From NCBI RefSeq assembly GCF_947498015.1, contig NZ_CANMIR010000002.1, positions 186,001 to 250,000 of the forward strand: a DNA stretch of 64,000 nt, written 5' to 3'. Below the pieces are notes generated by a model that was not told the origin of the DNA, made no database searches, and saw only the letters and a list, made by a program, of their open reading frames with translations. This document shows, in pieces, positions 36,925 to 46,403 of this stretch. The position numbers and the translations under genes were made by a program. Each line of letters opens with the position of its first letter. The first letter of the stretch is position 1. Source of the DNA: an uncultured Neptuniibacter sp. GTDB lineage: Bacteria > Pseudomonadota > Gammaproteobacteria > Pseudomonadales > Balneatricaceae.

Positions 36925-37470
36925 TTATTTAAGAGCGCAGCGATAACGCGCCCAGTCAAACGCGGGGCCAGGATCGGTTTTGCGTCCAGGCGCGATATCT
37001 GAGTGACCCACAATCCGATCCTTTGTAATCTCTGGATAGAGCGCCTGAATCCGCTTCGTGAAAGCAATCAGAGAATCATATTGAGCATCTGTATAGGGAT
37101 CGTGATCACTCCCCTCCATCTCTATGCCGATTGAGAAGTCATTACAAGCCTCCCTACCCTTAAAGCAGGACACACCTGCATGCCAGGCTCTTTCAGTGAG
37201 TGGAACAAACTGCACCACATGCCCACTTCGTTCGATAAGAAGGTGTGCAGAGACCTTCATCTCAGCGACCTCACAAAAGAAAGGGTGATCCTCAACGGGT
37301 AGCTCATTCTGAAAAAAACGGGCTATATACCCACCCCCATAACACCCTGGCGGTAGACTGATATTGTGTATCACGAGTAGCGATATATCACAGCAAACTG
37401 GCCGGGAATTAAAATTTGGAGAGGGCACCACAGCAACCCCCTCAAGCCAGTCGCAATTATTAATCTTCAT
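36925..37470 (-). CDS. ampD: 1,6-anhydro-N-acetylmuramyl-L-alanine amidase
   Basis: Cytoplasmic zinc amidase that removes the peptide from anhydro-muropeptides during cell-wall recycling and so limits AmpR-driven beta-lactamase induction. 181 residues; zinc ligands H35 (VIHNIS), H156 and D166 (GHSDIAPGRKTDPG), catalytic E117 (SIGIEMEG), in register with the Citrobacter enzyme. N-terminal PSPNFNSRP is typical of AmpD rather than AmiD. Loss of the gene would raise beta-lactam resistance in relatives. It is divergent from nadC. Confidence 0.95.
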   Translation of the reverse strand: MKINNCDWLEGVAVVPSPNFNSRPVCCDISLLVIHNISLPPGCYGGGYIARFFQNELPVEDHPFFCEVAEMKVSAHLLIERSGHVVQFVPLTERAWHAGVSCFKGREACNDFSIGIEMEGSDHDPYTDAQYDSLIAFTKRIQALYPEITKDRIVGHSDIAPGRKTDPGPAFDWARYRCALK

Positions 37471-37531
37471 CTATCCCCTACCCGCAAACTATCAATTTCG
37501 CTAGAATTGCCCCCTATATTAACAGAGGTAA

Positions 37532-38425
<894 letters not shown>

Positions 38426-38444
38426 GTTTCAGAAAAGATTTTAT

Positions 38445-38472
38445 GGCTGTGAGTGCCTGTACACTTACAGCC
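38445..38472. terminator. stem-loop between nadC and the convergent 113-aa gene
   Basis: 11-bp stem with one G.T pair (38445-38455 with 38462-38472) and 6-base loop, 19 bases after nadC. Neither side has a T-tract, so it may be a Rho-dependent or processed end rather than an intrinsic terminator. Confidence 0.4.
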
Positions 38473-38489
38473 CATAACTCGAGTATATA

Positions 38490-38831
38490 TCAGTAACAGG
38501 GCAGCGAAGCCAGCTTCTCCCAGTCATCCTCTTTCTGTATCTTTAGAACATCATAGATTTCAATCGTGACCGTTCTGACCCCTTTCGATTTCAATACCTG
38601 ACACGCTTTATCCGCCGCGTGATTAGGGTTGACCTGTCCTTTGAGCACACCGATCGCCATCACAGAATCATCATGCCACCACACCGGGCGAGCTGGAAAT
38701 TCCGAGCGTTCCAACAGAGTGTTTTCGACTGCACTTTTTGTTTGAGGGGAGAGACGCTCTGCTGTGTTAGCGATATACCAGGTTACGCCCACACAGGCAG
38801 CTATAAGAAGAATTATTATGGTTCGTTTCAT
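38490..38831 (-). CDS. hypothetical single-TM protein (113 aa)
   Basis: 113 residues with an N-terminal signal anchor (TIIILLIAACVGVTWYIA) and a periplasmic part containing PARPVWWHDDSVMAIGVLKGQ, DKACQVLKSKGVRTVTIEIYDV and two cysteines (C77, C112). No family recognised. It lies downstream of pilA on the same strand but beyond pilA's terminator. Confidence 0.65.
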   Translation of the reverse strand: MKRTIIILLIAACVGVTWYIANTAERLSPQTKSAVENTLLERSEFPARPVWWHDDSVMAIGVLKGQVNPNHAADKACQVLKSKGVRTVTIEIYDVLKIQKEDDWEKLASLPCY

Positions 38832-38850
38832 GTTTTTCTTATCAGAAAAT

Positions 38851-38877
38851 AAAAAACCCCTAGCTGTGAACTAGGGG
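38851..38877 (-). terminator. intrinsic terminator after pilA
   Basis: 7-bp GC-rich stem (38857-38863 with 38871-38877), 7-base loop, followed on the minus strand by TTTTTT. Confidence 0.85.
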
Positions 38878-38897
38878 CTCTAAAATCATTTTAAATA

Positions 38898-39338
38898 TTA
38901 ACGAGATGGACAACGCGCATCAGCAACATTAGTACAATCAATTGCCCAAGTTATATTACCAGATGCATTTGAAGTCGCCCAAAGGTTGATGACATCATTA
39001 GCACCATCACCATCAAGATCCTGTGCCAGCGTATTTATAATACCTGTACTAGCAACATTCCAAGTAACCGCGACAGCCCCTACATGAGAACCATTTATCG
39101 TAGCTTTCCACCCAGTAACATCACCAGCAGCGATATTAGCTGCTGTAGGGAATCCACCTTCAACTTGATAGAACTCTTCCAACGCAAGCTTATTGCCTGC
39201 AGCAATATTTGGAACTTCAGAAAGTTTTGAGCGTATTGTATAGTCCTGATACGCTGGCAGCGCAATTGCTGCCAAAATACCGATAATCGCTACTACGATC
39301 ATCAATTCAATCAGTGTAAAACCTTGTTGTTTTTTCAT
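38898..39338 (-). CDS. pilA: type IV major pilin
   Basis: 146 residues with a class III signal: MKKQQG cut before F7, and the conserved Glu at mature position 5 (E11) in [27 protein letters not shown]. The C-terminal D-loop pair is C135 and C143. An unusual stretch D107-L-D-G-D-G-A-N-D115 resembles an EF-hand calcium loop in the globular head. A good GGAG ribosome site precedes the ATG. The gene is transcribed away from pilBCD, as in Pseudomonas, and has its own terminator. Confidence 0.92.
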   Translation of the reverse strand: MKKQQGFTLIELMIVVAIIGILAAIALPAYQDYTIRSKLSEVPNIAAGNKLALEEFYQVEGGFPTAANIAAGDVTGWKATINGSHVGAVAVTWNVASTGIINTLAQDLDGDGANDVINLWATSNASGNITWAIDCTNVADARCPSR

Positions 39339-39534
39339 ATTTATCTCCAGCGAATTTATCCTTGAATAGATCCAAGTCTTTTGATTGTAGCGTATTTTTT
39401 ATGACACGCCAGTGACTATTGTCAGATTTATAACAAGAATCCGTATAATGCGCATTTTCAAATCACCATGCAAATGCTATTTTTAGGCATAGAGCATTCC
39501 GATTGCATCATGGATTGAAACAGGGGTTAAAATT

Positions 39535-41247
39535 TTGCAGCCAAGCCAACCACTCAGCGGTTTAGCCAAACGATTAGTCAATGAAGGGGTGTGTTCAGCG
39601 GAAGTCGCGATGGATGCAGCCGTGCAATCCAGAGAAAGACAGCAGACTTTTATCTCCTATGTTATTGAACAACGACTTGTCAGTGCATACAGAGCAGCAG
39701 CAGCAGCCTCAGAAGAGTTTGGAATCCCTCTACTGGACCTTGATGCCCTCGATATGAGCAGCCTGCCTCAAGGGCTGATCAATGATAGTTTGATTACAAA
39801 ACATCATGCCCTACCGCTACAAAAACGTGAGAACCGTTTATTTGTTGCAATATCCGATCCCACCAATATTCAAGCTCTGGACGAATTTAAATTTCAAAGC
39901 GGTATCACGACTGAAGCGGTTATTGTTGAAGAGGACAAACTAAGCAAAGCGATCGATTCTTTCCTGGATGATCAGGGGTCTGCTCTGGATGATCTCGAAG
40001 ACAGTGATCTGGATAACCTTGAGATCGACGATGCGACACCGAAAGAGTCAGAAGAGGAATCTGCTGAGGATGCTGCAAATGACGCACCTATTGTAAGGTT
40101 TGTTAATAAAATATTGCTGGATTCAATCAAAAACGGCGCTTCCGATATTCACTTTGAACCTTACGAAAAAAGTTATCGCATCCGCAGCCGTATTGACGGT
40201 ATCCTTCAAGAGATCGCGAAGCCGCCATCCAATCTGGCCTCAAGACTATCTGCACGTTTGAAGGTAATGTCCCAAATGGATATATCTGAACGGCGTGTGC
40301 CTCAGGATGGTCGCATCAAGATGAAGATATCCAAAAATCGGGCGATCGATTTCCGTGTAAATACCCTCCCAACCCTTTGGGGTGAAAAAATCGTACTGCG
40401 TATTCTGGATCCAAGCAGTGCAAAGATGGGGGTGGAAGCACTGGGTTTCACTGAACATCAAAAAGACCTCTACCTCAATACGCTTCACCGTCCCCAAGGA
40501 ATGGTTTTAGTAACCGGACCTACCGGTAGTGGTAAAACGGTCAGTCTATATACTGGTCTCAATATCCTTAATACGGAAGAGCGTAACATTTCGACTGCCG
40601 AGGATCCGGTAGAGATCAATCTTGAAGGGATTAATCAGGTCCATGTCAACACCAAAGTTGGCCTCACCTTCGCTGAAGCACTTCGAGCCTTCCTTCGCCA
40701 GGACCCTGATGTAGTCATGGTGGGTGAGATTCGTGATCTGGAAACAGCAGAGATTGCCATTAAGGCGGCTCAAACGGGCCATATGGTGCTTTCAACGCTG
40801 CATACCAATAGTGCCCCAGAGACACTAACACGTTTACGTAACATGGGGGTTCCGGCGTTTAATATTGCAACATCGGTCAGCTTAATCATTGCCCAACGCT
40901 TAGCCCGAAGACTGTGTGAAAGCTGCAAGAAACCTCTTGCTCTTCCTGAAATAACCCTCAAAGAGGAAGGCTTTTCCGAGCAGCAGATTAAAGAGTTGAA
41001 CTTACATGAAGCTAATTTTGATGGCTGCAACAAGTGCAACAGAGGCTATAAAGGTCGTGTAGGTATCTATGAGATGCTTCCAATGAGCAGCGAAGTCGCA
41101 GAAATCATTATGGAGAACGGCAATTCTCTGGATATACTAAGAGTAGCGGAACAGCAGGGTTTTATAAATCTGCGCCGCTCCGGATTAGCCAAAGTGGCTG
41201 AAGGCATTACCAGTCTAGATGAGATGAACCGAGTTATTAAAACCTGA
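39535..41247 (+). CDS. pilB: type IV pilus extension ATPase PilB
   Basis: Hexameric cytoplasmic ATPase that powers pilus assembly. 570 residues starting from TTG with AGGGG 8 bases upstream. N-terminal MshEN-like domain (about 1-140), acidic linker (DDLEDSDLDNLEIDD), Walker A GPTGSGKT (328-335), Asp box and Walker B VMVGEIRD, His box GHMVLSTLHT, and a C-terminal tetracysteine zinc site (CESCKKP and CNKC). It is the first gene of pilB-pilC-pilD-coaE-yacG. A c-di-GMP effect through the MshEN domain is possible but was not checked. Confidence 0.96.
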   Translation: MQPSQPLSGLAKRLVNEGVCSAEVAMDAAVQSRERQQTFISYVIEQRLVSAYRAAAAASEEFGIPLLDLDALDMSSLPQGLINDSLITKHHALPLQKRENRLFVAISDPTNIQALDEFKFQSGITTEAVIVEEDKLSKAIDSFLDDQGSALDDLEDSDLDNLEIDDATPKESEEESAEDAANDAPIVRFVNKILLDSIKNGASDIHFEPYEKSYRIRSRIDGILQEIAKPPSNLASRLSARLKVMSQMDISERRVPQDGRIKMKISKNRAIDFRVNTLPTLWGEKIVLRILDPSSAKMGVEALGFTEHQKDLYLNTLHRPQGMVLVTGPTGSGKTVSLYTGLNILNTEERNISTAEDPVEINLEGINQVHVNTKVGLTFAEALRAFLRQDPDVVMVGEIRDLETAEIAIKAAQTGHMVLSTLHTNSAPETLTRLRNMGVPAFNIATSVSLIIAQRLARRLCESCKKPLALPEITLKEEGFSEQQIKELNLHEANFDGCNKCNRGYKGRVGIYEMLPMSSEVAEIIMENGNSLDILRVAEQQGFINLRRSGLAKVAEGITSLDEMNRVIKT

Positions 41248-41263
41248 GGAAGGGTAGCGCGTT

Positions 41264-42484
41264 ATGGCCAAAGAAGCCAAACTGCAAACATTTGTATGGA
41301 AAGGCAAAGATAAGCAAGGCAACAGCAGCAAAGGTAAAGTTGACGCTGAAAGTCTTCAGTTAGCTAAGGCGCAGTTAAGAAAACAGGGTATTATTCCAGC
41401 AAAAGTTGCAAAAGATCGAGGCGCTGGCTTATTTAGCGATAAAAACAAACCGATCAAACCCGTTGATATTGCCTTTTTTACACGCCAGATGGCTACCATG
41501 CTTAAATCAGGCGTCCCCCTGCTACAAGCTTTAGAGATAACTGCCGGAGGCATAGAAAAGCAAAAACTAAAAGATATTGTTTACACCATTAAGAATGATA
41601 TTAATAGCGGACTAGATTTTTCTACAGCTCTAACTAAATATCCCGATCACTTTGATGACTTATATTGCAACCTAGTAAATGCTGGCGAGCAATCTGGTGC
41701 GCTAGAACAGATGCTCGACAGAATTGCCACCTATAAAGAAAAGCTCGAATCTCTTAAAGCTAAAATCAAAAAGGCCTTAACTTACCCTTCAGCTGTAATA
41801 GTTGTAGGGATTGTCGTGTCAGCAATCCTTCTAGTTAAAGTCGTACCTCAATTTGAGTCAGTATTCAGCAGTTTTGGCGCTGATCTTCCTGCTTTTACTC
41901 AGTTTGTTATTGGATTATCTGAGACCGCACAAGAATGGTGGTGGGTTGTATTAATTACAGCAGTGTTGGGGGGATTTCTTTTCAAAAAAGCAATGGCCCG
42001 CTCTCAAAAGTTTAGCGACAATGTTGACAAGGCAATGCTAAAAATTCCAGTGATAGGCAAAATACTAGAGGAAGCCGCGGTTGCCCGCTTTGCTAGAACA
42101 CTATCTACCACTTTTGCGGCTGGGGTTCCATTGGTAAATGCACTTGAATCAACAGCCGGTGCCTGTGGTAATGCTCTATACCGTGATGCAATACTCCAGA
42201 TTAGAAACGGGGTTTCTACTGGACAATCACTTCAAAACGCAATCACCATGACAGGTATTTTTCCCAATATGACTGTTCAAATGGTAGCAATCGGCGAAGA
42301 AGCGGGCTCATTAGAAATGATGCTTGATAAAATAGCTGATTTCTATGAAGAACAAGTTGATAACGCTGTCGATAATCTTTCCAGCCTGCTAGAGCCCCTT
42401 ATCATGGTAGTCCTCGGCGTTCTTGTTGGTGGACTAGTGATTGCGATGTACCTGCCAATCTTCCAGCTGGGTAATGTTGTTTAA
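41264..42484 (+). CDS. pilC: type IV pilus inner-membrane platform protein PilC
   Basis: 406 residues, two T2SSF domains. N-terminal cytosolic FVWKGKDKQGNSSKGKV; first repeat with FFTRQMATMLKSGVPLLQALEI; second with ARFARTLSTTFAAGVPLVNALE. Three TM helices (about 170-195, 222-242, 375-400). It couples PilB to pilin insertion. Codon composition is slightly more AT-rich than its neighbours by eye. It lies 16 bases after pilB and 11 before pilD. Confidence 0.96.
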   Translation: MAKEAKLQTFVWKGKDKQGNSSKGKVDAESLQLAKAQLRKQGIIPAKVAKDRGAGLFSDKNKPIKPVDIAFFTRQMATMLKSGVPLLQALEITAGGIEKQKLKDIVYTIKNDINSGLDFSTALTKYPDHFDDLYCNLVNAGEQSGALEQMLDRIATYKEKLESLKAKIKKALTYPSAVIVVGIVVSAILLVKVVPQFESVFSSFGADLPAFTQFVIGLSETAQEWWWVVLITAVLGGFLFKKAMARSQKFSDNVDKAMLKIPVIGKILEEAAVARFARTLSTTFAAGVPLVNALESTAGACGNALYRDAILQIRNGVSTGQSLQNAITMTGIFPNMTVQMVAIGEEAGSLEMMLDKIADFYEEQVDNAVDNLSSLLEPLIMVVLGVLVGGLVIAMYLPIFQLGNVV

Positions 42485-42495
42485 GAATACCCTAT

Positions 42496-43341
42496 ATGAG
42501 CTATTTTGAATCGATCGAGTGGGCGCTCGCCTACTCGTTTTTAATTGCACTGTGTGTTGGCAGTTTCCTTAACGTCGTCATCCATCGACTTCCTATTATG
42601 ATGGAAAAAGAGTGGGAAGCGATGTGTAACAACCAGGAAAGCACCCAATCAGAAAAGTTTAACCTTTCTTACCCCGCCTCCACCTGCCCTAAGTGCAATC
42701 ATCGAATACGATGGTATGAGAATATTCCCCTCTTTAGCTATATTTTCCTAAGAGGGCGCTGCTCCGCGTGCAAAGTTCATATCCCGCTTCGTTACCCTTT
42801 TGTTGAACTGCTCTCAGCTCTGAGTGTTACGTTCTCAATCTATGTATTTGGCTTTAATGAGATAGGTCTGGCTGTCGCACTCCTGACCTGGGGTCTGATC
42901 TGCCTGATTTTCATCGATATAGATCACCAACTTCTTCCTGACAGTATTACCCTACCACTGCTCTGGCTCGGCATATTGGTAAATAATTTCAATTTTTTCA
43001 CCACCCTTGAATCCGCTATCTACGGTGCCATGGCCGGCTACCTTAGCCTCTGGAGTGTTTATTGGATTTTTAAATTGATCACCGGAAAAGAGGGGATGGG
43101 ATACGGTGACTTTAAACTACTGGCCGCACTAGGAGCTTGGGTTGGTTTATCTCAAATACCTCTCATTATCCTCCTGAGCTCGCTGGTAGGCGCTATATTC
43201 GGCATTGCGATGATTCTTTTACGTAATCATCAACACCAGACTCCAATCCCATTTGGTCCCTATCTAGCCATTGCAGGCTGGATTGCGCTTATCTGGGGTG
43301 AAAATATTACTCACACATACCTTCAATTTATTGGTTTATAG
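42496..43341 (+). CDS. pilD: prepilin peptidase/N-methyltransferase PilD
   Basis: Cleaves and N-methylates type IV prepilins and pseudopilins. 281 residues with the zinc motif C64xxC67 and C89xxC92, the catalytic Asp regions FIDIDHQLLPD (about 139-149) and GMGYGDFKLLAALGAWVG (D204), and about eight TM helices. coaE starts on the next base after its stop. Confidence 0.95.
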   Translation: MSYFESIEWALAYSFLIALCVGSFLNVVIHRLPIMMEKEWEAMCNNQESTQSEKFNLSYPASTCPKCNHRIRWYENIPLFSYIFLRGRCSACKVHIPLRYPFVELLSALSVTFSIYVFGFNEIGLAVALLTWGLICLIFIDIDHQLLPDSITLPLLWLGILVNNFNFFTTLESAIYGAMAGYLSLWSVYWIFKLITGKEGMGYGDFKLLAALGAWVGLSQIPLIILLSSLVGAIFGIAMILLRNHQHQTPIPFGPYLAIAGWIALIWGENITHTYLQFIGL

Positions 43342-43935
43342 ATGGCGTTCATTGTTGGAGTTACCGGTGGGATCGGGAGCGGCAAAAGCGTTGCAACTGA
43401 CTACCTAGCGAAGCTGGGAATAGATATCATTGATGCAGACGTGGTTGCTCGGGAGGTGGTCGAACCGGGTGAGGCCGCTCTGGATAAAATAGCCTGCCAT
43501 TTTGGCTCATCAATCATCACTTCTTCGGGATATTTAGACCGGGCAGAGCTTCGAAAGAAGATTTTCGCTTCTCCTGAAGAACGTAAATGGCTTGAATCAC
43601 TCCTCCATCCAATTATTCGCCAGAGAATAATTGCACATTTAAATAGCTCGAGCAGCCCATACACTATTCTCGCTTCTCCTCTGCTGCTGGAGACTGACCA
43701 AAAAACATTGGTTGATCACATTGTTGTGATTGATGTACCTGTGTCACTTCAACTGGCTCGCGCTACTGCTCGCGACAATAACAATGAAGAGCAAATTAAA
43801 GCTATAATTGCAGCACAAATGCCTCGAGAGGAGCGACTAGCCAACGCAGATACGATTATCTGTAATGATTCAGATCTGGCCTCGCTTGAACAAAAACTCA
43901 AGCAACTACATAAAACGCTTATCAACGCTCTATAA
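43342..43935 (+). CDS. coaE: dephospho-CoA kinase
   Basis: Final step of coenzyme A synthesis. 197 residues with the P-loop GGIGSGKS (9-16), [21 protein letters not shown] and SPLLLE. Directly abuts pilD, an arrangement conserved in many gammaproteobacteria that co-expresses it with the pilus genes. Confidence 0.95.
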   Translation: MAFIVGVTGGIGSGKSVATDYLAKLGIDIIDADVVAREVVEPGEAALDKIACHFGSSIITSSGYLDRAELRKKIFASPEERKWLESLLHPIIRQRIIAHLNSSSSPYTILASPLLLETDQKTLVDHIVVIDVPVSLQLARATARDNNNEEQIKAIIAAQMPREERLANADTIICNDSDLASLEQKLKQLHKTLINAL

Positions 43936-43948
43936 AGGTATAGACCAG

Positions 43949-44176
43949 ATGCCCGATACTAAAATCAAATGCCCTACTTGTGAACAGATGTCGCTCTGGG
44001 ACAGTCGCAACAAGTTCCGCCCATTCTGCAGTGAACGCTGTAAGCTTATAGACTTGGGCGCTTGGGCAAATGAGGAATACACCATACCCGAATCAACATC
44101 TGCCAGTGACTTTAGTAGCTCAGAAAATGAAGATCAGATAGATCGGGACAGACCTTCTATTTCACCCATGCATTAA
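43949..44176 (+). CDS. yacG: DNA gyrase inhibitor YacG
   Basis: 75 residues. Zinc-binding cysteines C8xxC11 (CPTC) and C27xxxC31 (CSERC) with [16 protein letters not shown], the YacG signature, followed by an acidic disordered tail. YacG binds GyrB and blocks gyrase access to DNA. The ATG was chosen because the family starts just before the first CxxC; the frame upstream lies inside coaE. Its last 20 bases overlap the convergent Nudix gene. Confidence 0.93.
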   Translation: MPDTKIKCPTCEQMSLWDSRNKFRPFCSERCKLIDLGAWANEEYTIPESTSASDFSSSENEDQIDRDRPSISPMH

Positions 44177-45116
44177 TAGCAGCAATCCCCTGCGCACCAA
44201 AATTATGGGCACTCCCCAGATCATTCAGATGCACCCCCCCCAGCGCGTAAACCGGTACCGATGCCTCAGAAACAATCTCGGAGAAAAGCGACCAACCCAA
44301 CACCTTCGCCCCTGGATGGGAGCGGGTTTCACAGACCGGTGACAAGGTCACAAAGTTAAGACCTACACCTACCGCCTCGTCTACCTCATACCGATCGTGT
44401 GTAGAAGCACTGAGCCAACGCCCAGAAAACTCTTCACGCGACGTCAATGATTTCAAGCGTTCAGCCGTAAGGTGGATCGCATCTAGACCGAGAAGATTAC
44501 CAATATCGCAAGAGGTATTGACTGATAAGAACAACCCCTTATCCTCGCAAAAGCGCTGTACTGATCTGACTAGATTGATGGCTTTATTTTCAAGCTCTGA
44601 CACATCACTTATCCCATTAAGCCTGAGCATAAGCGCATCAGCCCCCTGAAGGGCCACCCTCTCAATGTATGAGATCACTTTACTGTAATCAAGATTGAAA
44701 GGGGTCACAGCGATCTTTTGCGGCAAAAGACAAGCATCCAAAATAGGCTTGTTCGCAGCCGGAAAACGGTAATTCTCCAGAGATTGCGGATCCACCCAAG
44801 AGATAGGCTGCCCCTCACGCCCCCAGGCTTGCCCCCTGAAGGCGGTCACCTCAAAGACATCAAGAAGTACTGATTTATCAGGGTAGTGATAAGGTATCTG
44901 AATCAGTGGCCTGCATGCAGACACACAGATCCCCAGCTCCTCATGTAACTCACGCTGAAGGGCTACAGTAACCGGCTCTCCCGCCTCAACTTTGCCACCG
45001 GGGAATTCCCACAGTCCCCCTTGATGCTGCTCTTTAGAACGCCGAGCGATCAGAATCTGGTTATCTGCATTTCGGATAACCGCAGCTGCTACATGTACAA
45101 TGCTACCAGCCATCAA
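44157..45116 (-). CDS. Nudix hydrolase fused to a ThiE/TenI-like domain
   Basis: 319 residues. Residues 1-130 are a MutT-type Nudix domain with a complete Nudix box (G41 x5 E47 x7 R55-E56 L x E59-E60 x G62) and [10 protein letters not shown], consistent with 8-oxo-dGTP hydrolysis. Residues about 140-319 follow the thiamine-phosphate-synthase TIM barrel ([64 protein letters not shown]), but several ThiE diphosphate ligands are not apparent. The fusion is known in Pseudomonas relatives next to argJ and secA. The barrel may be non-catalytic. It overlaps argJ by 4 bases. Confidence 0.9.
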   Translation of the reverse strand: MMAGSIVHVAAAVIRNADNQILIARRSKEQHQGGLWEFPGGKVEAGEPVTVALQRELHEELGICVSACRPLIQIPYHYPDKSVLLDVFEVTAFRGQAWGREGQPISWVDPQSLENYRFPAANKPILDACLLPQKIAVTPFNLDYSKVISYIERVALQGADALMLRLNGISDVSELENKAINLVRSVQRFCEDKGLFLSVNTSCDIGNLLGLDAIHLTAERLKSLTSREEFSGRWLSASTHDRYEVDEAVGVGLNFVTLSPVCETRSHPGAKVLGWSLFSEIVSEASVPVYALGGVHLNDLGSAHNFGAQGIAAINAWVK

Positions 45117-46333
45117 CTACGATAATCGGCATTGATACTGACATAGTCATGTGACAGATCGGTCGTCCAGACTGTTTCTGTCACATCCCCACGATTAAGT
45201 ACGACACGAATCAGAATCTCCTCCTGATCCATTACCGCCTGACCCGCGTCCTCAGTATAGGAAGAAGCACGCCCCCCCTGACTGACGATGCACACATCAC
45301 CCAGATAGATTTCTAAGCTATTCAAATCCAGATCTTCAATACCTGCGCGGCCTACCACTGCAAGGATCCGCCCCCAGTTAGGATCGGAAGCAAACAGAGC
45401 AGTTTTAACCAGCGGAGAATGAGCGATATCAAATGCAGTATCCAACGCTTCTTTCTGTGTCGCTGCAGATTCAACTTTCACAGTTACAAATTTGGTCGCA
45501 CCCTCACCATCTCGAACGATTGCATGAGCAAGGCTTTGCATAAGCTGTTTTAGCGCGCCTGCAAACAGACTAAGCAACTCTTCATTACCTGCTGAAACTT
45601 CTACCCCTGATCGCCCTGTTGCCACTAACATACAGGAGTCGTTGGTAGAGGTATCGCTATCTACTGTAATGCGATTAAACGAGCAATCAGTTGCTTCAAC
45701 CAACAACGATTGCAATAGCTCAGGTTCAACCTGTGCATCCGTAGCAACGTAACCCAGCATGGTTGCCATATTTGGTTTAATCATGCCCGAGCCTTTCGAA
45801 ATACCGGTCAAGGTTACACACTGCCCCTGATACTCAAACTGAATCGAATCTCCTTTAATACGTGTATCAGTTGTGAGAATTCCTTCAGCCGCCGCCTGCC
45901 ATCCATCTTCAGACAGGTTTTCAAAAGCAATGGGCATGGCTGCAACCAGTTTTTCTACCGGTAGTTTTTCACCAATGACACCGGTCGAAAATGGCAAAAC
46001 CGTCTGCAACGGCATATCAGATAGATCCGCTACCCTCTGACAGGTTTTGAGAGCATCCTGATAACCCTCTTCACCGGTACCTGCGTTAGCATTGCCGGTA
46101 TTAACGACCAGATATCTGGCAGACGCTACCGCAAGATGTTGCTTACAGATCTGAACCGGTGCCGCACAAAAAGCATTCTGTGTAAAAACACCTGCAACTG
46201 ATGCACCTTCACACAACTCCATCAGCACCAGATCCTTCCTGCCGGGTGTTTTCACCCCAGCAGAGGTAGTACCTAATCTAAACCCAGCGACTGGGAGCAT
46301 TACTTCTGGAAACGTTGCCGGACCTACCGCCAT
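45113..46333 (-). CDS. argJ: bifunctional glutamate N-acetyltransferase/amino-acid N-acetyltransferase
   Basis: Cyclic arginine pathway: moves acetyl from N-acetylornithine to glutamate and may also use acetyl-CoA. 406 residues from the ATG with GGAG 7 bases upstream. The autocleavage nucleophile is T191 in KPNMATMLGYVATDA. Other conserved blocks: AGVFTQNAFCAAPVQICK, TGVIGEKLP, GISKGSGMI, VDSDTSTNDS and NWGRILAVVGRAG. It precedes the Nudix gene with a 4-base overlap (coupled). Confidence 0.95.
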   Translation of the reverse strand: MAVGPATFPEVMLPVAGFRLGTTSAGVKTPGRKDLVLMELCEGASVAGVFTQNAFCAAPVQICKQHLAVASARYLVVNTGNANAGTGEEGYQDALKTCQRVADLSDMPLQTVLPFSTGVIGEKLPVEKLVAAMPIAFENLSEDGWQAAAEGILTTDTRIKGDSIQFEYQGQCVTLTGISKGSGMIKPNMATMLGYVATDAQVEPELLQSLLVEATDCSFNRITVDSDTSTNDSCMLVATGRSGVEVSAGNEELLSLFAGALKQLMQSLAHAIVRDGEGATKFVTVKVESAATQKEALDTAFDIAHSPLVKTALFASDPNWGRILAVVGRAGIEDLDLNSLEIYLGDVCIVSQGGRASSYTEDAGQAVMDQEEILIRVVLNRGDVTETVWTTDLSHDYVSINADYRS

Positions 46334-46350
46334 AACTTCTCTCCTAAGGC

Positions 46351-46374
46351 ACAAAAAGCAGCCCTATGGCTGCT
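46351..46374 (-). terminator. intrinsic terminator after secA
   Basis: 7-bp stem (46357-46363 with 46368-46374), 4-base loop, TTTTTG after it on the minus strand. Lies between secA and argJ. Confidence 0.75.
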
Positions 46375-46403
46375 TTCTGTTTTTTCTTTATTACATCAGC
46401 AGC

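Noticed and set aside
39339..39480. Sigma-54 promoter for pilA, expected from Pseudomonas
   Set aside because: A TGGCGTG is present upstream but no TTGC at the required -12 spacing; not strong enough to call.
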